Part shown: in pieces, positions 24,833-34,424 of the stretch | Position numbering within the stretch: position 1 is the stretch's first letter | How the letters are laid out: every line of letters begins with the position of its first letter | Source: Emergencia sp. 1XD21-10 | GTDB taxonomy: Bacteria > Bacillota > Clostridia > Peptostreptococcales > Anaerovoracaceae | Reading direction: 5' to 3' | Length of the DNA: 64,000 nt | NCBI RefSeq assembly: GCF_009936045.1 | Contig: NZ_QWEQ01000007.1 | Coordinates: forward strand, 146,302 to 210,301 | Notes under the pieces: model-generated | Told to the model about the DNA's origin: nothing | Databases searched by the model: none | What the model saw: only the letters and a program-made list of their open reading frames with translations | Made by a program: the position numbers and the translations under genes

Positions 24833-25141
24833 TTGAACTATATTTTTAAGGATATGCAGGCAAGGATTGGCTGTCAATATATATCAGATTTACCCTTTAA
24901 GCGAAGTGCTGTCTGGTTTGAATTGAAGCACTTAAACCTTGCCGACTATCCTATGAAACAACTAGAAGATTTTTCACATTATGTCTTTGGTGTCCCGTAC
25001 ACCGTCATAGCGGAAGTTTTAAAAAGAAAGGACGTGATAACCTATGCAGGAAACAAGGGTGCTGGTGGAAACGAGAAGAACAACTGGCGAAAAAACAATA
25101 TCGTACTGGTTCGACCTGCCGATAGATGTTGCCGAGTTTGA
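24833..25141 (+). CDS. Hypothetical protein before the ArdA-like genes
   Basis: 102 residues from a TTG start with GGAGTG six bases upstream. The first 65 residues look like a folded unit (AVWFELKHLNLADYPMKQLEDF). The last 30 overlap the next gene in another frame and look unconstrained. The gene may have lost its original end. Family not recognised. Confidence 0.45.
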   Translation: MNYIFKDMQARIGCQYISDLPFKRSAVWFELKHLNLADYPMKQLEDFSHYVFGVPYTVIAEVLKRKDVITYAGNKGAGGNEKNNWRKNNIVLVRPADRCCRV

Positions 25142-25547
25142 AGAAAAGTTAGGTATCGGTGCAGAAAGTGGGGATTACCGCATTATCGAAAAGGTACTGC
25201 CCTTTTCTGATGAAGTTCATGAGCATACCAGCGTGTACCAGCTCAACGAATTAGATTTTATGTATCGCCAGCTTTCAAGCGATATGCAGGAAGAATATAC
25301 AATGCTTCATACGGTGTATGAAAATTTAGAAGCACTTTATATTTGCAGGAACGTGATTACCATTTATCCAGACTGCAAAAGCATGATTGATGTTGCAAGG
25401 CAAAAGCTGATGAATGACCCGACATTCAAACATTTATCCGAGGACTGTCAAGAATATTACTTTGACTTTGAAGCCTACGCTTCGCACTTGCAGGAACACG
25501 GACGTTATCTTGTAACGGAACATGGTATCTTTGAACTGCCAGAATAG
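25044..25547 (+). CDS. ArdA-like antirestriction protein, first of two
   Basis: 167 residues, acidic. It shares the ArdA layout with the next gene: opening YWFDLPIDVAEFEEKLGI, middle YQLNELDFMYRQL, then ITIYPDCKSMIDVARQKL and the end YYFDFEAYASHLQEHGRYLVTEHGIFELPE. ArdA proteins mimic DNA and block type I restriction enzymes. It overlaps the preceding ORF by 98 bases. The divergence from the second copy suggests an old duplication. Confidence 0.75.
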   Translation: MQETRVLVETRRTTGEKTISYWFDLPIDVAEFEEKLGIGAESGDYRIIEKVLPFSDEVHEHTSVYQLNELDFMYRQLSSDMQEEYTMLHTVYENLEALYICRNVITIYPDCKSMIDVARQKLMNDPTFKHLSEDCQEYYFDFEAYASHLQEHGRYLVTEHGIFELPE

Positions 25548-25564
25548 GAAATGAGGTGGTGCTT

Positions 25565-26068
25565 ATGATTGATGATATGGCAGTTTATATCGCTAATCTT
25601 GGCAAGTACAATGAGGGCTATTTAGTCGGTGCATGGTTCACATTTCCTATTGACGAGGAAGATGTAAAAGAAAAAATCGGTTTGAATGAACAATATGAGG
25701 AATACGCAATCCATGATACCGATAACTTCCCCATTGCGATTGGCGAGTATGTTTCTATTGAAGAACTCAATGAGATGTATGAAATGATAGAGGAACTTCC
25801 TGACTATATCGTAGATTGTCTGGACGAATTTATCAGCCACTACGGGACGCTGGAAGAAGTCGTGGAACATAAGGACGATATTTATTTTTATCCAGACTGT
25901 GATACCATGACGGACGTTGCCTATTACTACATAGACGAATTGCAGGCGTTGGGCGATATTCCCCCTAGCTTACAGAACTACATTGACTATGAAGCCTACG
26001 GGCGAGATTTGGATATGGGCGGTTGCTTTATTGCAACAAGCCGAGGTATGTGTGAGATACCATATTAA
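25565..26068 (+). CDS. ardA: ArdA antirestriction protein, Tn916 Orf18-like
   Basis: 167 residues, strongly acidic, beginning MIDDMAVYIANLGKYNEGYL and ending ASYGRDLD-type sequence (YEAYGRDLDMGGCFIATSRG), as in Tn916 Orf18. It mimics B-form DNA and inhibits type I restriction, protecting incoming element DNA. The start at 25565 follows GAGGTGG. A terminator-like hairpin follows before orf17. Confidence 0.9.
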   Translation: MIDDMAVYIANLGKYNEGYLVGAWFTFPIDEEDVKEKIGLNEQYEEYAIHDTDNFPIAIGEYVSIEELNEMYEMIEELPDYIVDCLDEFISHYGTLEEVVEHKDDIYFYPDCDTMTDVAYYYIDELQALGDIPPSLQNYIDYEAYGRDLDMGGCFIATSRGMCEIPY

Positions 26069-26117
26069 AGCTGAAAGATCAGCAACAAGCATTGTTGCTA
26101 CTGACAGCGTATTTATT

Positions 26118-26147
26118 AAGGGACAGTCTGAAAACGGCTGTCCTTTT
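26118..26147 (+). terminator. Terminator-like hairpin before orf17
   Basis: AAGGGACAG / CTGTCCTTTT stem with a G-U pair and T-run. The nearby GCAACAA / TTGTTGC pair (26087-26103) may form another hairpin. Confidence 0.55.
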
Positions 26148-26174
26148 CCATTGGAAGAAAGGAGCTGAAACGAA

Positions 26175-26564
26175 TTGAAGAAAATCAGAAGTTATACGGG
26201 TATCTGGAACGTGGAAAAAGTCTTATATGCAATCAATGACTTTAACTTACCCTTTCCCGTTACCTTTACACAGATTACATGGTTTGTGATTACAGAATTT
26301 CTCATCATTCTGTTTGGGGACTTACCGCCACTTTCCATGATTGAGGGGGCATTTTTAAAATACTTCGGTATTCCCGTTGCTCTCACTTGGTTTATGTCGC
26401 AGAAAACCTTTGACGGAAAGAAGCCATACAGCTTTCTAAAATCACAGATTACTTATGTGTTGCGACCAAAAATCACTTATGCAGGAAAAGCCGTAAAACT
26501 GGATAAGCAGATACTACATGAAAATATTACGGCAGTTAGGAGTGTGAAGTATGTTCCCGATTAA
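26175..26564 (+). CDS. TcpE-family conjugation protein, Tn916 Orf17-like
   Basis: 129 residues with TTG start after GAAAGGAGC. A short N-terminal strand (RSYTGIWNVEKVLYAINDFNLPFPVTF) precedes two membrane helices (about residues 35-52 and 60-76) and a C-terminal basic tail, which fits TcpE, a PrgI-like membrane part of the mating channel. It overlaps the VirB4-like gene by 14 bases. Confidence 0.88.
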   Translation: MKKIRSYTGIWNVEKVLYAINDFNLPFPVTFTQITWFVITEFLIILFGDLPPLSMIEGAFLKYFGIPVALTWFMSQKTFDGKKPYSFLKSQITYVLRPKITYAGKAVKLDKQILHENITAVRSVKYVPD

Positions 26565-29001
26565 ATATATTGATAACAACCTTGTCTGGAACAAGGACAA
26601 TGAGGTGTTCGCTTACTATGAGCTGATACCCTACAACTATTCTTTCTTATCCGCAGAGCAGAAATTTATCGTGCATGACAGCTTTCGCCAGCTCATTGCA
26701 CAGTCCCGTGAGGGTAAAATTCATGCCTTGCAGATAGCGACGGAAAGCTCAATCCGAAGTATGCAGGAACAGTCAAAGAAACTGGTTACGGGAAAACTTC
26801 GTGAAGTGGCATTAGAAAAAATAGACGAACAGACCGAAGCGTTAGTATCTATGATTGGGGACAATCAAGTGGACTACCGCTTTTTTCTTGGCTTTAAGCT
26901 CATGGTTACGGAAGAACCATTCAATCTGAAGAACATCAAAAAATCGGCGTGGCTGACGTTCACAGAATTTCTCCATGAAGTGAACCACACGCTGATGAAT
27001 GATTTTGTTTCCATGCCGAATGATGAAATCAACCGTTACATGAAAATGGAAAAATTACTGGAAAATAAAATATCCCGTCGCTTTAAGGTGCGTCGCTTGG
27101 AAATCAATGATTTTGGGTATCTCATGGAACATCTTTACGGCAGGGACGGTATTGCCTATGAAGATTATGAGTACCAGCTACCAAAGAAGAAATTGAAGAA
27201 AGAAACGCTGGTAAAATACTACGACCTTATCCGTCTGACAAGGTGTGTGATTGAGGAAAGCCAGCGATATTTACGCTTGGAACATGAGGACAAGGAAAGC
27301 TATGTGTCCTATTTTACCGTCAATGCGATTGTCGGAGAGCTTGATTTTCCGTCCAGCGAAATCTTCTATTTCCAGCAACAGCAATTCACATTCCCCGTTG
27401 ATACGAGTATGAATGTAGAAATCGTGGAAAACCGAAAAGCACTAACGACCGTCCGCAACAAGAAAAAGGAATTGAAAGATTTGGATAACCACGCCTATCA
27501 AGCTGGAAGTGAAACCAGTTCAAACGTGGTAGACGCATTAGACAGCGTGGACGAGCTGGAAACAGACTTAGACCAGACAAAAGAAAGTATGTATAAGCTC
27601 TCTTATGTGGTGCGTGTATCGGCTGACAGTCTGGACGAATTAAAACGTCGTTGTGATGAAGTCAAGGACTTTTACGACGACCTCAATGTCAAGCTGGTAC
27701 GTCCTGCTGGGGATATGCTGGGGCTTCATTCTGAATTTTTACCAGCAAGTAAACGATATATCAATGATTATGTGCAGTATGTAAAATCAGATTTTCTAGC
27801 AGGGCTTGGCTTTGGTGCGACACAGCAATTAGGCGAAACTACGGGTATCTATATGGGCTATTCCGTTGATACGGGAAGAAATGTATATCTGCAACCGTCC
27901 CTTGCCAGTCAAGGCGTAAAAGGTACAGTTACAAATGCCCTTGCTTCTGCTTTTGTTGGTTCGCTTGGCGGTGGGAAGTCATTCTGTAACAATCTTCTAG
28001 TGTACTACTCTGTTCTATTTGGGGGACAAGCAGTTATCTTAGACCCAAAATCAGAACGTGGAAACTGGAAAGAAACACTTTCAGAAATCGCCCATGAAAT
28101 CAATATCGTAAACCTAACCAGCGATAAAGATAATGCAGGACTTCTTGACCCGTTCGTGATTATGAAAAATGTCAAAGACGCTGAAAGTCTGGCAATCGAC
28201 ATACTAACCTTTTTAACTGGTATTTCCTCTAGGGACGGCGAAAAATTTCCCGTATTACGAAAAGCGGTGCGAGCCGTTACCCAAAGCGACAAACGGGGCT
28301 TGCTTCATGTGATAGAGGAGCTACGCCGTGAAGATACGCCAATATCAAGAAATATCGCAGACCATATCGACAGTTTCACAGACTACGACTTTGCACATCT
28401 GCTGTTTTCAGACGGAACGGTGGAAAATGCTATCAGTCTGGATAACCAGCTTAACATCATTCAAGTAGCTGACCTTGTACTGCCCGATAAGGACACGACC
28501 TTTGAGGAATACACGACCATTGAATTGTTGTCGGTGTCTATGCTGATTGTGATTAGTACCTTTGCATTAGATTTTATCCATTCCGACAGAAGTATTTTTA
28601 AGATTGTTGATTTGGACGAAGCGTGGGCGTTCTTAAATGTGGCACAAGGCGAAACCTTATCAAATAAGCTGGTACGTGCTGGACGTGCTATGCAGGCAGG
28701 CGTTTATTTTGTTACACAATCTTCTGGCGACGTGTCAAAGGAAAGTCTGAAAAACAATATCGGCTTAAAATTCGCTTTCCGTTCTACTGACATTAACGAG
28801 ATAAAACAGACATTAGAATTTTTCGGTATCGACAAGGACGACGAGAACAACCAGAAACGCTTGCGTGATTTGGAGAACGGACAATGTTTATTGCAGGACT
28901 TATACGGACGTGTTGGCGTGGTGCAGATACACCCAGTCTTTGAAGAATTGTTACACGCCTTTGATACCAGACCACCCGTACAGAGAAATGAGGTGGAGTG
29001 A
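26551..29001 (+). CDS. VirB4-like conjugation ATPase, Tn916 Orf16-like
   Basis: 816 residues. Walker A is FVGSLGGGKSFCNN (about residues 472-485) and Walker B KIVDLDEAWAFL (about 690-700), with the N-terminal half lacking motifs as in TcpF/ConE. It powers assembly or function of the type IV secretion channel. It overlaps orf17 by 14 bases, and its TGA shares one base with the ATG of the next gene, so the set is translationally coupled. Confidence 0.93.
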   Translation: MFPIKYIDNNLVWNKDNEVFAYYELIPYNYSFLSAEQKFIVHDSFRQLIAQSREGKIHALQIATESSIRSMQEQSKKLVTGKLREVALEKIDEQTEALVSMIGDNQVDYRFFLGFKLMVTEEPFNLKNIKKSAWLTFTEFLHEVNHTLMNDFVSMPNDEINRYMKMEKLLENKISRRFKVRRLEINDFGYLMEHLYGRDGIAYEDYEYQLPKKKLKKETLVKYYDLIRLTRCVIEESQRYLRLEHEDKESYVSYFTVNAIVGELDFPSSEIFYFQQQQFTFPVDTSMNVEIVENRKALTTVRNKKKELKDLDNHAYQAGSETSSNVVDALDSVDELETDLDQTKESMYKLSYVVRVSADSLDELKRRCDEVKDFYDDLNVKLVRPAGDMLGLHSEFLPASKRYINDYVQYVKSDFLAGLGFGATQQLGETTGIYMGYSVDTGRNVYLQPSLASQGVKGTVTNALASAFVGSLGGGKSFCNNLLVYYSVLFGGQAVILDPKSERGNWKETLSEIAHEINIVNLTSDKDNAGLLDPFVIMKNVKDAESLAIDILTFLTGISSRDGEKFPVLRKAVRAVTQSDKRGLLHVIEELRREDTPISRNIADHIDSFTDYDFAHLLFSDGTVENAISLDNQLNIIQVADLVLPDKDTTFEEYTTIELLSVSMLIVISTFALDFIHSDRSIFKIVDLDEAWAFLNVAQGETLSNKLVRAGRAMQAGVYFVTQSSGDVSKESLKNNIGLKFAFRSTDINEIKQTLEFFGIDKDDENNQKRLRDLENGQCLLQDLYGRVGVVQIHPVFEELLHAFDTRPPVQRNEVE

Positions 29002-31091
29002 TGAAAGAAAGGATACAGAGTGCGTTCACAAAAAAGAAAATTTTCCACTTTCTCAAAATGGCTCTGTTCGTGGTGGCACTTTCCCTTATCCTGCTTTCAC
29101 TTTTGGGGACGGTGGCTCATGCGACGGGGCTTGTGGACGATACCATAAACGCAGAAAATCTTTATTCCAAATATCCCCTTTCCAACTACCAGCTTGATTT
29201 TTATGTGGATAATAGCTGGTCGTGGTTGCCGTGGAACTGGCTGGACGGTATCGGGAAATCGGTACAATACGGGCTTTACTGTATCACTAATTTTGTCTGG
29301 ACTATCAGTTTATATTTAAGCAATGCAACGGGCTATGTGGTGCAGGAAGCCTATAAGCTGGATTTTATTAACGATATGGCAGACAGTATCGGGAAAAGCA
29401 TACAGACCTTAGCAGGCGTAACCGAGAATGGCTTTTCTTCTACGGGCTTTTATGTGGGATTTTTACTGCTGATTATCTTAGTGGTGGGAATGTATGTTGC
29501 CTATACGGGATTGATAAAAAGAGAAACCAGCAAGGCACTTCATGCTGTTATCAACTTTGTTGTGGTGTTCATTCTGTCCGCTTCGTTTATTGCCTATGCT
29601 CCCGACTACATAAAGAAAGTCAATGATTTTTCATCAGACATCAGCACCGCTTCGCTGGACTTGGGAACAAAAATCATGCTCCCGAACTCTGACAGCGAGG
29701 GTAAGGACAGCGTAGATTGGATACGGGACAGCTTATTTTCTATTCAAGTGGAACAGCCGTGGCTACTCTTACAGTTTGGAAATTCCAATATCGAAGAAAT
29801 CGGGTCAGAACGTGTCGAAGCTCTCGTATCGGCAAGTCCAGAGGACGAGGACGGCGAAACAAGAGAGGAAGTCGTGAAAACAGAAATCGAGGACAACGAC
29901 AACAACAATCTGACGATACCGCAGGTAGTAAATCGTTTAGGTATGGTGTTCTTCCTCTTGTTCTTTAACTTAGGTATCACGATATTTGTATTTTTGCTTA
30001 CGGGAATGATGATATTTAGCCAGATACTTTTTATTATCTTTGCAATGTTTTTACCTATCAGCTTCTTACTCTCCATGATACCGAGCTATGAAAGCATGGC
30101 AAAGCAGGCAATTGTGAGGGTATTTAATACCATTATGACACGGGCAGGAATTACGCTCATTGTAACGGTGGCGTTTAGTATTTCCAGTATGTTTTACAAC
30201 ATTTCCACAGACTATCCATTCTTTATGATAGCGTTCTTGCAGATAGTGTGTTTCGCTGGTATCTACATGAAGTTAGGCGACTTAATGAGTATGTTCAGCT
30301 TAAACGCTGGCGACAGTCAAAGCATAGGGCGACGTATTTTCCGCAGACCATATCTGTTAATGCGACATAGAGCTAGGCGTATGGAAAAACGGCTTGCTGG
30401 TGCTGTTACTGCTGGCGGTGTCGCTGGTGCAGTGGCTGGTGGTGCAATTTCTAGCAGAAAGTCCGCAAGAAGAAATACCGCAAAGGATAGTCGGGGCAAT
30501 ACCACTTCCAGCATGGGACAGCGTGCAGGTTCAAAGGTCGGTGCAATGCTTGATACGAAAAATAAAATCAAAGACAAGGCAAACGCCGTCAAAGAGAATA
30601 TCAAGGATATGCCGACACAGACCGCTTATGCTGTCCATTCCGCAAAAGAAAAGGCAAAGTCCAGCGTATCTGATTTCAGGCGTGGTATCGTGCAGGAACA
30701 GAAAGAACGACAATCGAGACATTTAGAAAAGCAGGAACAGCATAAGAAAAATATCGCTGACAAACGTATGGAGCTTCAAAAGGCACAAGAAGCAAGGCAT
30801 AGAAAGACGGACGGATCAGCGACAACGGGAGCTACCCGTCCCCATGAGCGACCAGCCACAGCGACCACCGCAAAAACAAATGAGCCAGTCAAGACAAATG
30901 CTGTGAAAGAGCGTCCGTTATCTTCGGGTGGTGCTGACGGGAAAACTCCACAGATAAACCATAGGAATGTAGAAAAGACCGTATCGCAGGAAACACGCCA
31001 GAATTACACGAAAGACCGCAGGGCAAAGGTTCAGCAGAACACAGAGAAAAATCGTAACCTCATAACGAAGAAAGGACAGAAGAAAAAATGA
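29001..31091 (+). CDS. VirB6-like polytopic channel protein, Tn916 Orf15-like
   Basis: 696 residues. A signal-type helix (FLKMALFVVALSLILLSLL) is followed by about seven further membrane segments up to residue 430, then a long basic, alanine/lysine-rich cytoplasmic tail (about 460-696). This matches Orf15/TcpH. The ATG at 29001, seven bases from GAGG, is preferred to the GTG at 28998. Confidence 0.9.
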   Translation: MKERIQSAFTKKKIFHFLKMALFVVALSLILLSLLGTVAHATGLVDDTINAENLYSKYPLSNYQLDFYVDNSWSWLPWNWLDGIGKSVQYGLYCITNFVWTISLYLSNATGYVVQEAYKLDFINDMADSIGKSIQTLAGVTENGFSSTGFYVGFLLLIILVVGMYVAYTGLIKRETSKALHAVINFVVVFILSASFIAYAPDYIKKVNDFSSDISTASLDLGTKIMLPNSDSEGKDSVDWIRDSLFSIQVEQPWLLLQFGNSNIEEIGSERVEALVSASPEDEDGETREEVVKTEIEDNDNNNLTIPQVVNRLGMVFFLLFFNLGITIFVFLLTGMMIFSQILFIIFAMFLPISFLLSMIPSYESMAKQAIVRVFNTIMTRAGITLIVTVAFSISSMFYNISTDYPFFMIAFLQIVCFAGIYMKLGDLMSMFSLNAGDSQSIGRRIFRRPYLLMRHRARRMEKRLAGAVTAGGVAGAVAGGAISSRKSARRNTAKDSRGNTTSSMGQRAGSKVGAMLDTKNKIKDKANAVKENIKDMPTQTAYAVHSAKEKAKSSVSDFRRGIVQEQKERQSRHLEKQEQHKKNIADKRMELQKAQEARHRKTDGSATTGATRPHERPATATTAKTNEPVKTNAVKERPLSSGGADGKTPQINHRNVEKTVSQETRQNYTKDRRAKVQQNTEKNRNLITKKGQKKK

Positions 31092-32092
31092 AATTGAAAC
31101 ATATCGCTCTCATTGGCAGTCTGTTTCCTATCCTCTTTTCTCTGGTGCTTTTCTTTGGTGTCTTGATTAGTGCGGACAGCGACGACGAAAACAGCAACTT
31201 TTCTTCTGGCATTACGGGTATGAATTTATCCGCAGAAGTCTTGAAACATCAGCCTATGGTGGAAAAATACGCCAAAGAATACGGTATTTCCGAGTATGTC
31301 AATGTGCTACTGGCTATCATTCAAGTAGAAAGTGGCGGTACAGCAAAAGATGTCATGCAGAGTTCGGAAAGTCTTGGTTTACCGCCTAATTCCTTAGATA
31401 CGGAAAGCTCAATCAAGCAGGGGTGTAAATATTTTGCGTCCCTGCTTTCTTCCTGCAAAAATCAAGGTATCGACGATTTGAATGTAGCGATACAGTCCTA
31501 TAACTATGGCAGTGGTTATGTGGGATATGTGGCAGGAAAAGGAAAGAAACATAACTTTAACCTTGCAGAGAGCTTCGCTCGTGAAAAATCGGGCGGTAAA
31601 AAAGTAACCTACACCAACCCGATAGCCGTTGCGAAAAATGGTGGCTGGCGGTATGGCTATGGAAATATGTTCTATGTGGAATTAGTCAATCAGTATTTAA
31701 CTGTTCCGCAGGTATCGGGAGAACTGGCACAAAAGGTAATGAATGAAGCGTTGAAATATCAAGGCTGGAAGTATGTATATGGCGGTAGCAATCCCAACAC
31801 TTCCTTTGATTGTAGCGGACTTGTGCAATGGTGCTTTGGGAAGGCTGGTATTTCCTTACCGAGAACCGCCGACTTGCAGTATGACGCAACACAGCATATC
31901 CCCTTATCGCAGGCAAAATCTGGTGACTTGGTATTTTTTCACTCGACTTATAACGCTGGTTCATATGTAACACACGTCGGTATCTATGTGGGAAATAACA
32001 AGATGTATCATGCTGGCAATCCAATAGGATATGCAGACCTAAGTAGTAATTACTGGCAACAGCACTTAATCGGTGCAGGACGAGTAAAATAA
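31088..32092 (+). CDS. Bifunctional cell-wall hydrolase (lysozyme-like and NlpC/P60), Tn916 Orf14-like
   Basis: 334 residues. A membrane anchor (about 8-28) is followed by a lysozyme-like domain with catalytic Glu in VLLAIIQVESGG, then an NlpC/P60 domain with nucleophile Cys in SFDCSGLVQWCFGKAG and His in THVGIYVGNN. It opens peptidoglycan for the mating channel. It overlaps orf15 by four bases (ATGA). Confidence 0.93.
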   Translation: MKLKHIALIGSLFPILFSLVLFFGVLISADSDDENSNFSSGITGMNLSAEVLKHQPMVEKYAKEYGISEYVNVLLAIIQVESGGTAKDVMQSSESLGLPPNSLDTESSIKQGCKYFASLLSSCKNQGIDDLNVAIQSYNYGSGYVGYVAGKGKKHNFNLAESFAREKSGGKKVTYTNPIAVAKNGGWRYGYGNMFYVELVNQYLTVPQVSGELAQKVMNEALKYQGWKYVYGGSNPNTSFDCSGLVQWCFGKAGISLPRTADLQYDATQHIPLSQAKSGDLVFFHSTYNAGSYVTHVGIYVGNNKMYHAGNPIGYADLSSNYWQQHLIGAGRVK

Positions 32093-32111
32093 AAGAAAGG
32101 ACTTAGAAAAT

Positions 32112-33014
32112 ATGTTTAAGAAGAATAAGAAACAGACAGAGAATGTCAAAGAAAAGAAAGTGCGTACTGTGAAAGTCGGTACACATAAAAAATCTGTGAT
32201 TGCATTGTGGGTGGTGCTTATCGCAAGCGTGAGTTTTGGGGTATATAAGAATTTTACCGCTATTGATATGCACACCGTACATGAAACAGAAACCATACAG
32301 TTAAGACTTACTAATACTAACGGGATTGAAAATTTCGTAAAGAACTTTGCGAAGTCTTATTACACATGGAATAACAGTAAAGAAGCGATTGAAGCAAGGA
32401 CGCAGGCAATCAGGGGTTATCTAACAAAGGAATTGCAGGACTTGAATGTTGATACCATTAGAACCGATATACCGACCAGCTCCACGGTTACAGATGTGAT
32501 TGTATGGCATATCGAGCAGTCAGAAACAGACACTTTTTCTGCTACCTACGAAGTAGATCAGCAGATAAAAGAGGGAGAACAGACAAGCAATGTCAAGGCA
32601 ACCTACATCGTAAAAGTCCATGTAGACGCTGACGGGGATATGGTAATCGTTCAGAACCCTACCCTTGCACCAGCAATCGAAAAATCAGACTATGAGCCTA
32701 AGACACCAGAAGCAGACGCAAGCGTGGACGCTGATACCGTAAATGACGCTACCGCTTTTCTGGAAACATTCTTTAAGTTGTACCCGACAGCCACAGAAAA
32801 AGAGCTTGCCTACTATGTAGCTGGAAATTTGCTTGAACCTATCGGCAAGGACTATCTTTATTCTGAATTGGTAAATCCTATCTTTACTAAGGACGGGGAC
32901 AATGTAAAAGTCAAGGTTGCCGTAAAATTCCTTGATAATCAGACAAAGGCAACGCAAGTATCGCAGTATGAGCTTGTATTGTATAAAGATAGTAACTGGA
33001 AAATCATAGGATAA
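32112..33014 (+). CDS. TcpC-family conjugation protein, Tn916 Orf13-like
   Basis: 300 residues. A basic cytoplasmic lead and one membrane helix (KKSVIALWVVLIASVSFGVYK) precede two NTF2-like domains (about 75-190 and 205-300), the VirB8-like fold of TcpC. It is the last transfer gene before a strong terminator, as in Tn916 where tet(M) follows. Confidence 0.9.
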   Translation: MFKKNKKQTENVKEKKVRTVKVGTHKKSVIALWVVLIASVSFGVYKNFTAIDMHTVHETETIQLRLTNTNGIENFVKNFAKSYYTWNNSKEAIEARTQAIRGYLTKELQDLNVDTIRTDIPTSSTVTDVIVWHIEQSETDTFSATYEVDQQIKEGEQTSNVKATYIVKVHVDADGDMVIVQNPTLAPAIEKSDYEPKTPEADASVDADTVNDATAFLETFFKLYPTATEKELAYYVAGNLLEPIGKDYLYSELVNPIFTKDGDNVKVKVAVKFLDNQTKATQVSQYELVLYKDSNWKIIG

Positions 33015-33019
33015 CGATT

Positions 33020-33060
33020 GAAAGCGTGCATTTCTCTATGGATTTGCACGCTTTCTTATT
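33020..33060 (+). terminator. Strong intrinsic terminator ending the transfer operon
   Basis: GAAAGCGTGCA / TGCACGCTTTC perfect 11-bp stem followed by TTATT. Confidence 0.88.
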
Positions 33061-33088
33061 GACAATCACGTTAGAAATATAATATAAT
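33059..33088 (+). promoter_or_regulatory. Sigma-A promoter of the tetR-membrane protein cargo
   Basis: TTGACA (33059-33064), 18-base spacer, TATAAT (33083-33088). Confidence 0.8.
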
Positions 33089-33099
33089 CTCAATAAAGA

Positions 33100-33112
33100 A
33101 CATACGTTATGT
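33100..33112. promoter_or_regulatory. Palindromic operator candidate for the TetR-type regulator
   Basis: ACATA-CGT-TATGT, a perfect 5-3-5 palindrome just after the promoter and 31 bases before the regulator start. An AACGTTTT half-like sequence follows. Position and symmetry suit autorepression. Confidence 0.5.
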
Positions 33113-33142
33113 AACAAACGTTTTGAATGAGAGGGATTGATT

Positions 33143-33709
33143 ATGCCACCTAAAACAATAGTATCAAAAAAAGATGTATTAAAGGCTTCAGTAGAACTTA
33201 TAAAAGATGAGGGTGTAGAACAGTTAAATGCGAGAAATATCGCAAAAAGATTGAATTGTTCAACCAACCCTCTATTTAGGATTTATAGAAACATGGAAGA
33301 ATTGAAAAAAGATGTCTATTTAGAAGCTGAAAAATATTATGAGAAATATTTGTTTTCACGCACATTTGAAAATGCTTCGCCATTTTTACAAATGGGATTG
33401 AATTACATCTATTTTGCAAAGGAAGAAAAAAATCTGTTTAGATTTATTTTCCTATCTGACAACATTGAAATAGACAGTTTTCACTCTGTCGCAGATATGG
33501 CTAATAGTCCAGAGATTATTTATGGAATAGCTAGTGCTACGGGTTTAGATGAATGTGCAAGCAAAGAATTGTTTTCTAATATATGGTTGCTGACACATGG
33601 AATAGCTTGCACGATTGCAACTAATCAATATCCGTTTAATGAAGATGAAATACGACATATCTTGATAAATTCATATAAAGGAAATTTAATTGTGTTGAAA
33701 GGAGAATGA
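33143..33709 (+). CDS. TetR/AcrR-family transcriptional regulator, element cargo
   Basis: 188 residues. The N-terminal helix-turn-helix (residues 8-55) contains NARNIAKRLNCSTNPLFRIYRNMEELKKD, and a divergent ligand domain follows. The ATG at 33143 follows GAGAGGG. Stop and next start nearly touch (TGACATG), so it forms an operon with the membrane protein it probably regulates. It occupies the place of tet(M) in Tn916. Confidence 0.85.
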   Translation: MPPKTIVSKKDVLKASVELIKDEGVEQLNARNIAKRLNCSTNPLFRIYRNMEELKKDVYLEAEKYYEKYLFSRTFENASPFLQMGLNYIYFAKEEKNLFRFIFLSDNIEIDSFHSVADMANSPEIIYGIASATGLDECASKELFSNIWLLTHGIACTIATNQYPFNEDEIRHILINSYKGNLIVLKGE

Positions 33710-33710
33710 C

Positions 33711-34400
33711 ATGAAAAAAGATTTAACAGTGGAGCAAAAAAGATTAGAAATAGATATTTGGATTGTTGCCTTGACAACATTAGCGGGCTTTATTCTATAT
33801 ATGGCTTTAAGCGATAATCTCGTACACTTTATTGATAATGATGAAATCCCTATTTTGCTACGTGCCTTAGCTACTGGCTTAGTTCAATTTTCTATCGCTG
33901 GTCTGGGAAGTTCGATTGTATGTATTGTTCGTAAGGACACATTCTCAAGAATGGGATTTAAGAAAAAAGATACTTTAAAAACGATTATTGGAACTGTTGC
34001 ATTTTTTGTCCCTTATTTAATTTATCTACTTGTATCTGGACAGTTGAATGGATATATGCCACTTTCTGTTCTGGTTACTAAGGACATACTTGTTAGCGGT
34101 ATTTTTAATAAAGTGGTTGGAATGTTGATTGTTGGAATTTTTTGGGGATTTTTTGAAGGATTTAATTACTATATCATTAGTAGGATAATCAATGAAAGGT
34201 ATCCTAGTAAGCTTAACTTAGGGGCTATTTTATGTGCTTTAATCTGTGTCTTAATTCACCCTTTCAGCACATCATTTTGGGGAATAATTGAGATAGTTGT
34301 TAACTTTATATTTATTTATGGCATGGTAAACTGTGCTAATAAAACAAAAAATGTGTGGGGTTGTATCTTTGCCTTTTTGTTTCTTTGGAACGCCTTTTAA
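33711..34400 (+). CDS. Polytopic membrane protein, CPBP-like, element cargo
   Basis: 229 residues with about six or seven membrane segments. GFFEGFNYYIISRIINERYP and ALICVLIHPFS recall the CPBP/Abi family, but the EE pair of the catalytic motif is not intact, so proteolytic activity is doubtful. It is coupled to the TetR-family gene; an efflux, protease-like or bacteriocin-immunity role is possible. It follows its own binding site GAAAGGAG. Confidence 0.5.
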   Translation: MKKDLTVEQKRLEIDIWIVALTTLAGFILYMALSDNLVHFIDNDEIPILLRALATGLVQFSIAGLGSSIVCIVRKDTFSRMGFKKKDTLKTIIGTVAFFVPYLIYLLVSGQLNGYMPLSVLVTKDILVSGIFNKVVGMLIVGIFWGFFEGFNYYIISRIINERYPSKLNLGAILCALICVLIHPFSTSFWGIIEIVVNFIFIYGMVNCANKTKNVWGCIFAFLFLWNAF

Positions 34401-34424
34401 ATTAACATGAAGGAGAGCGAAAAC

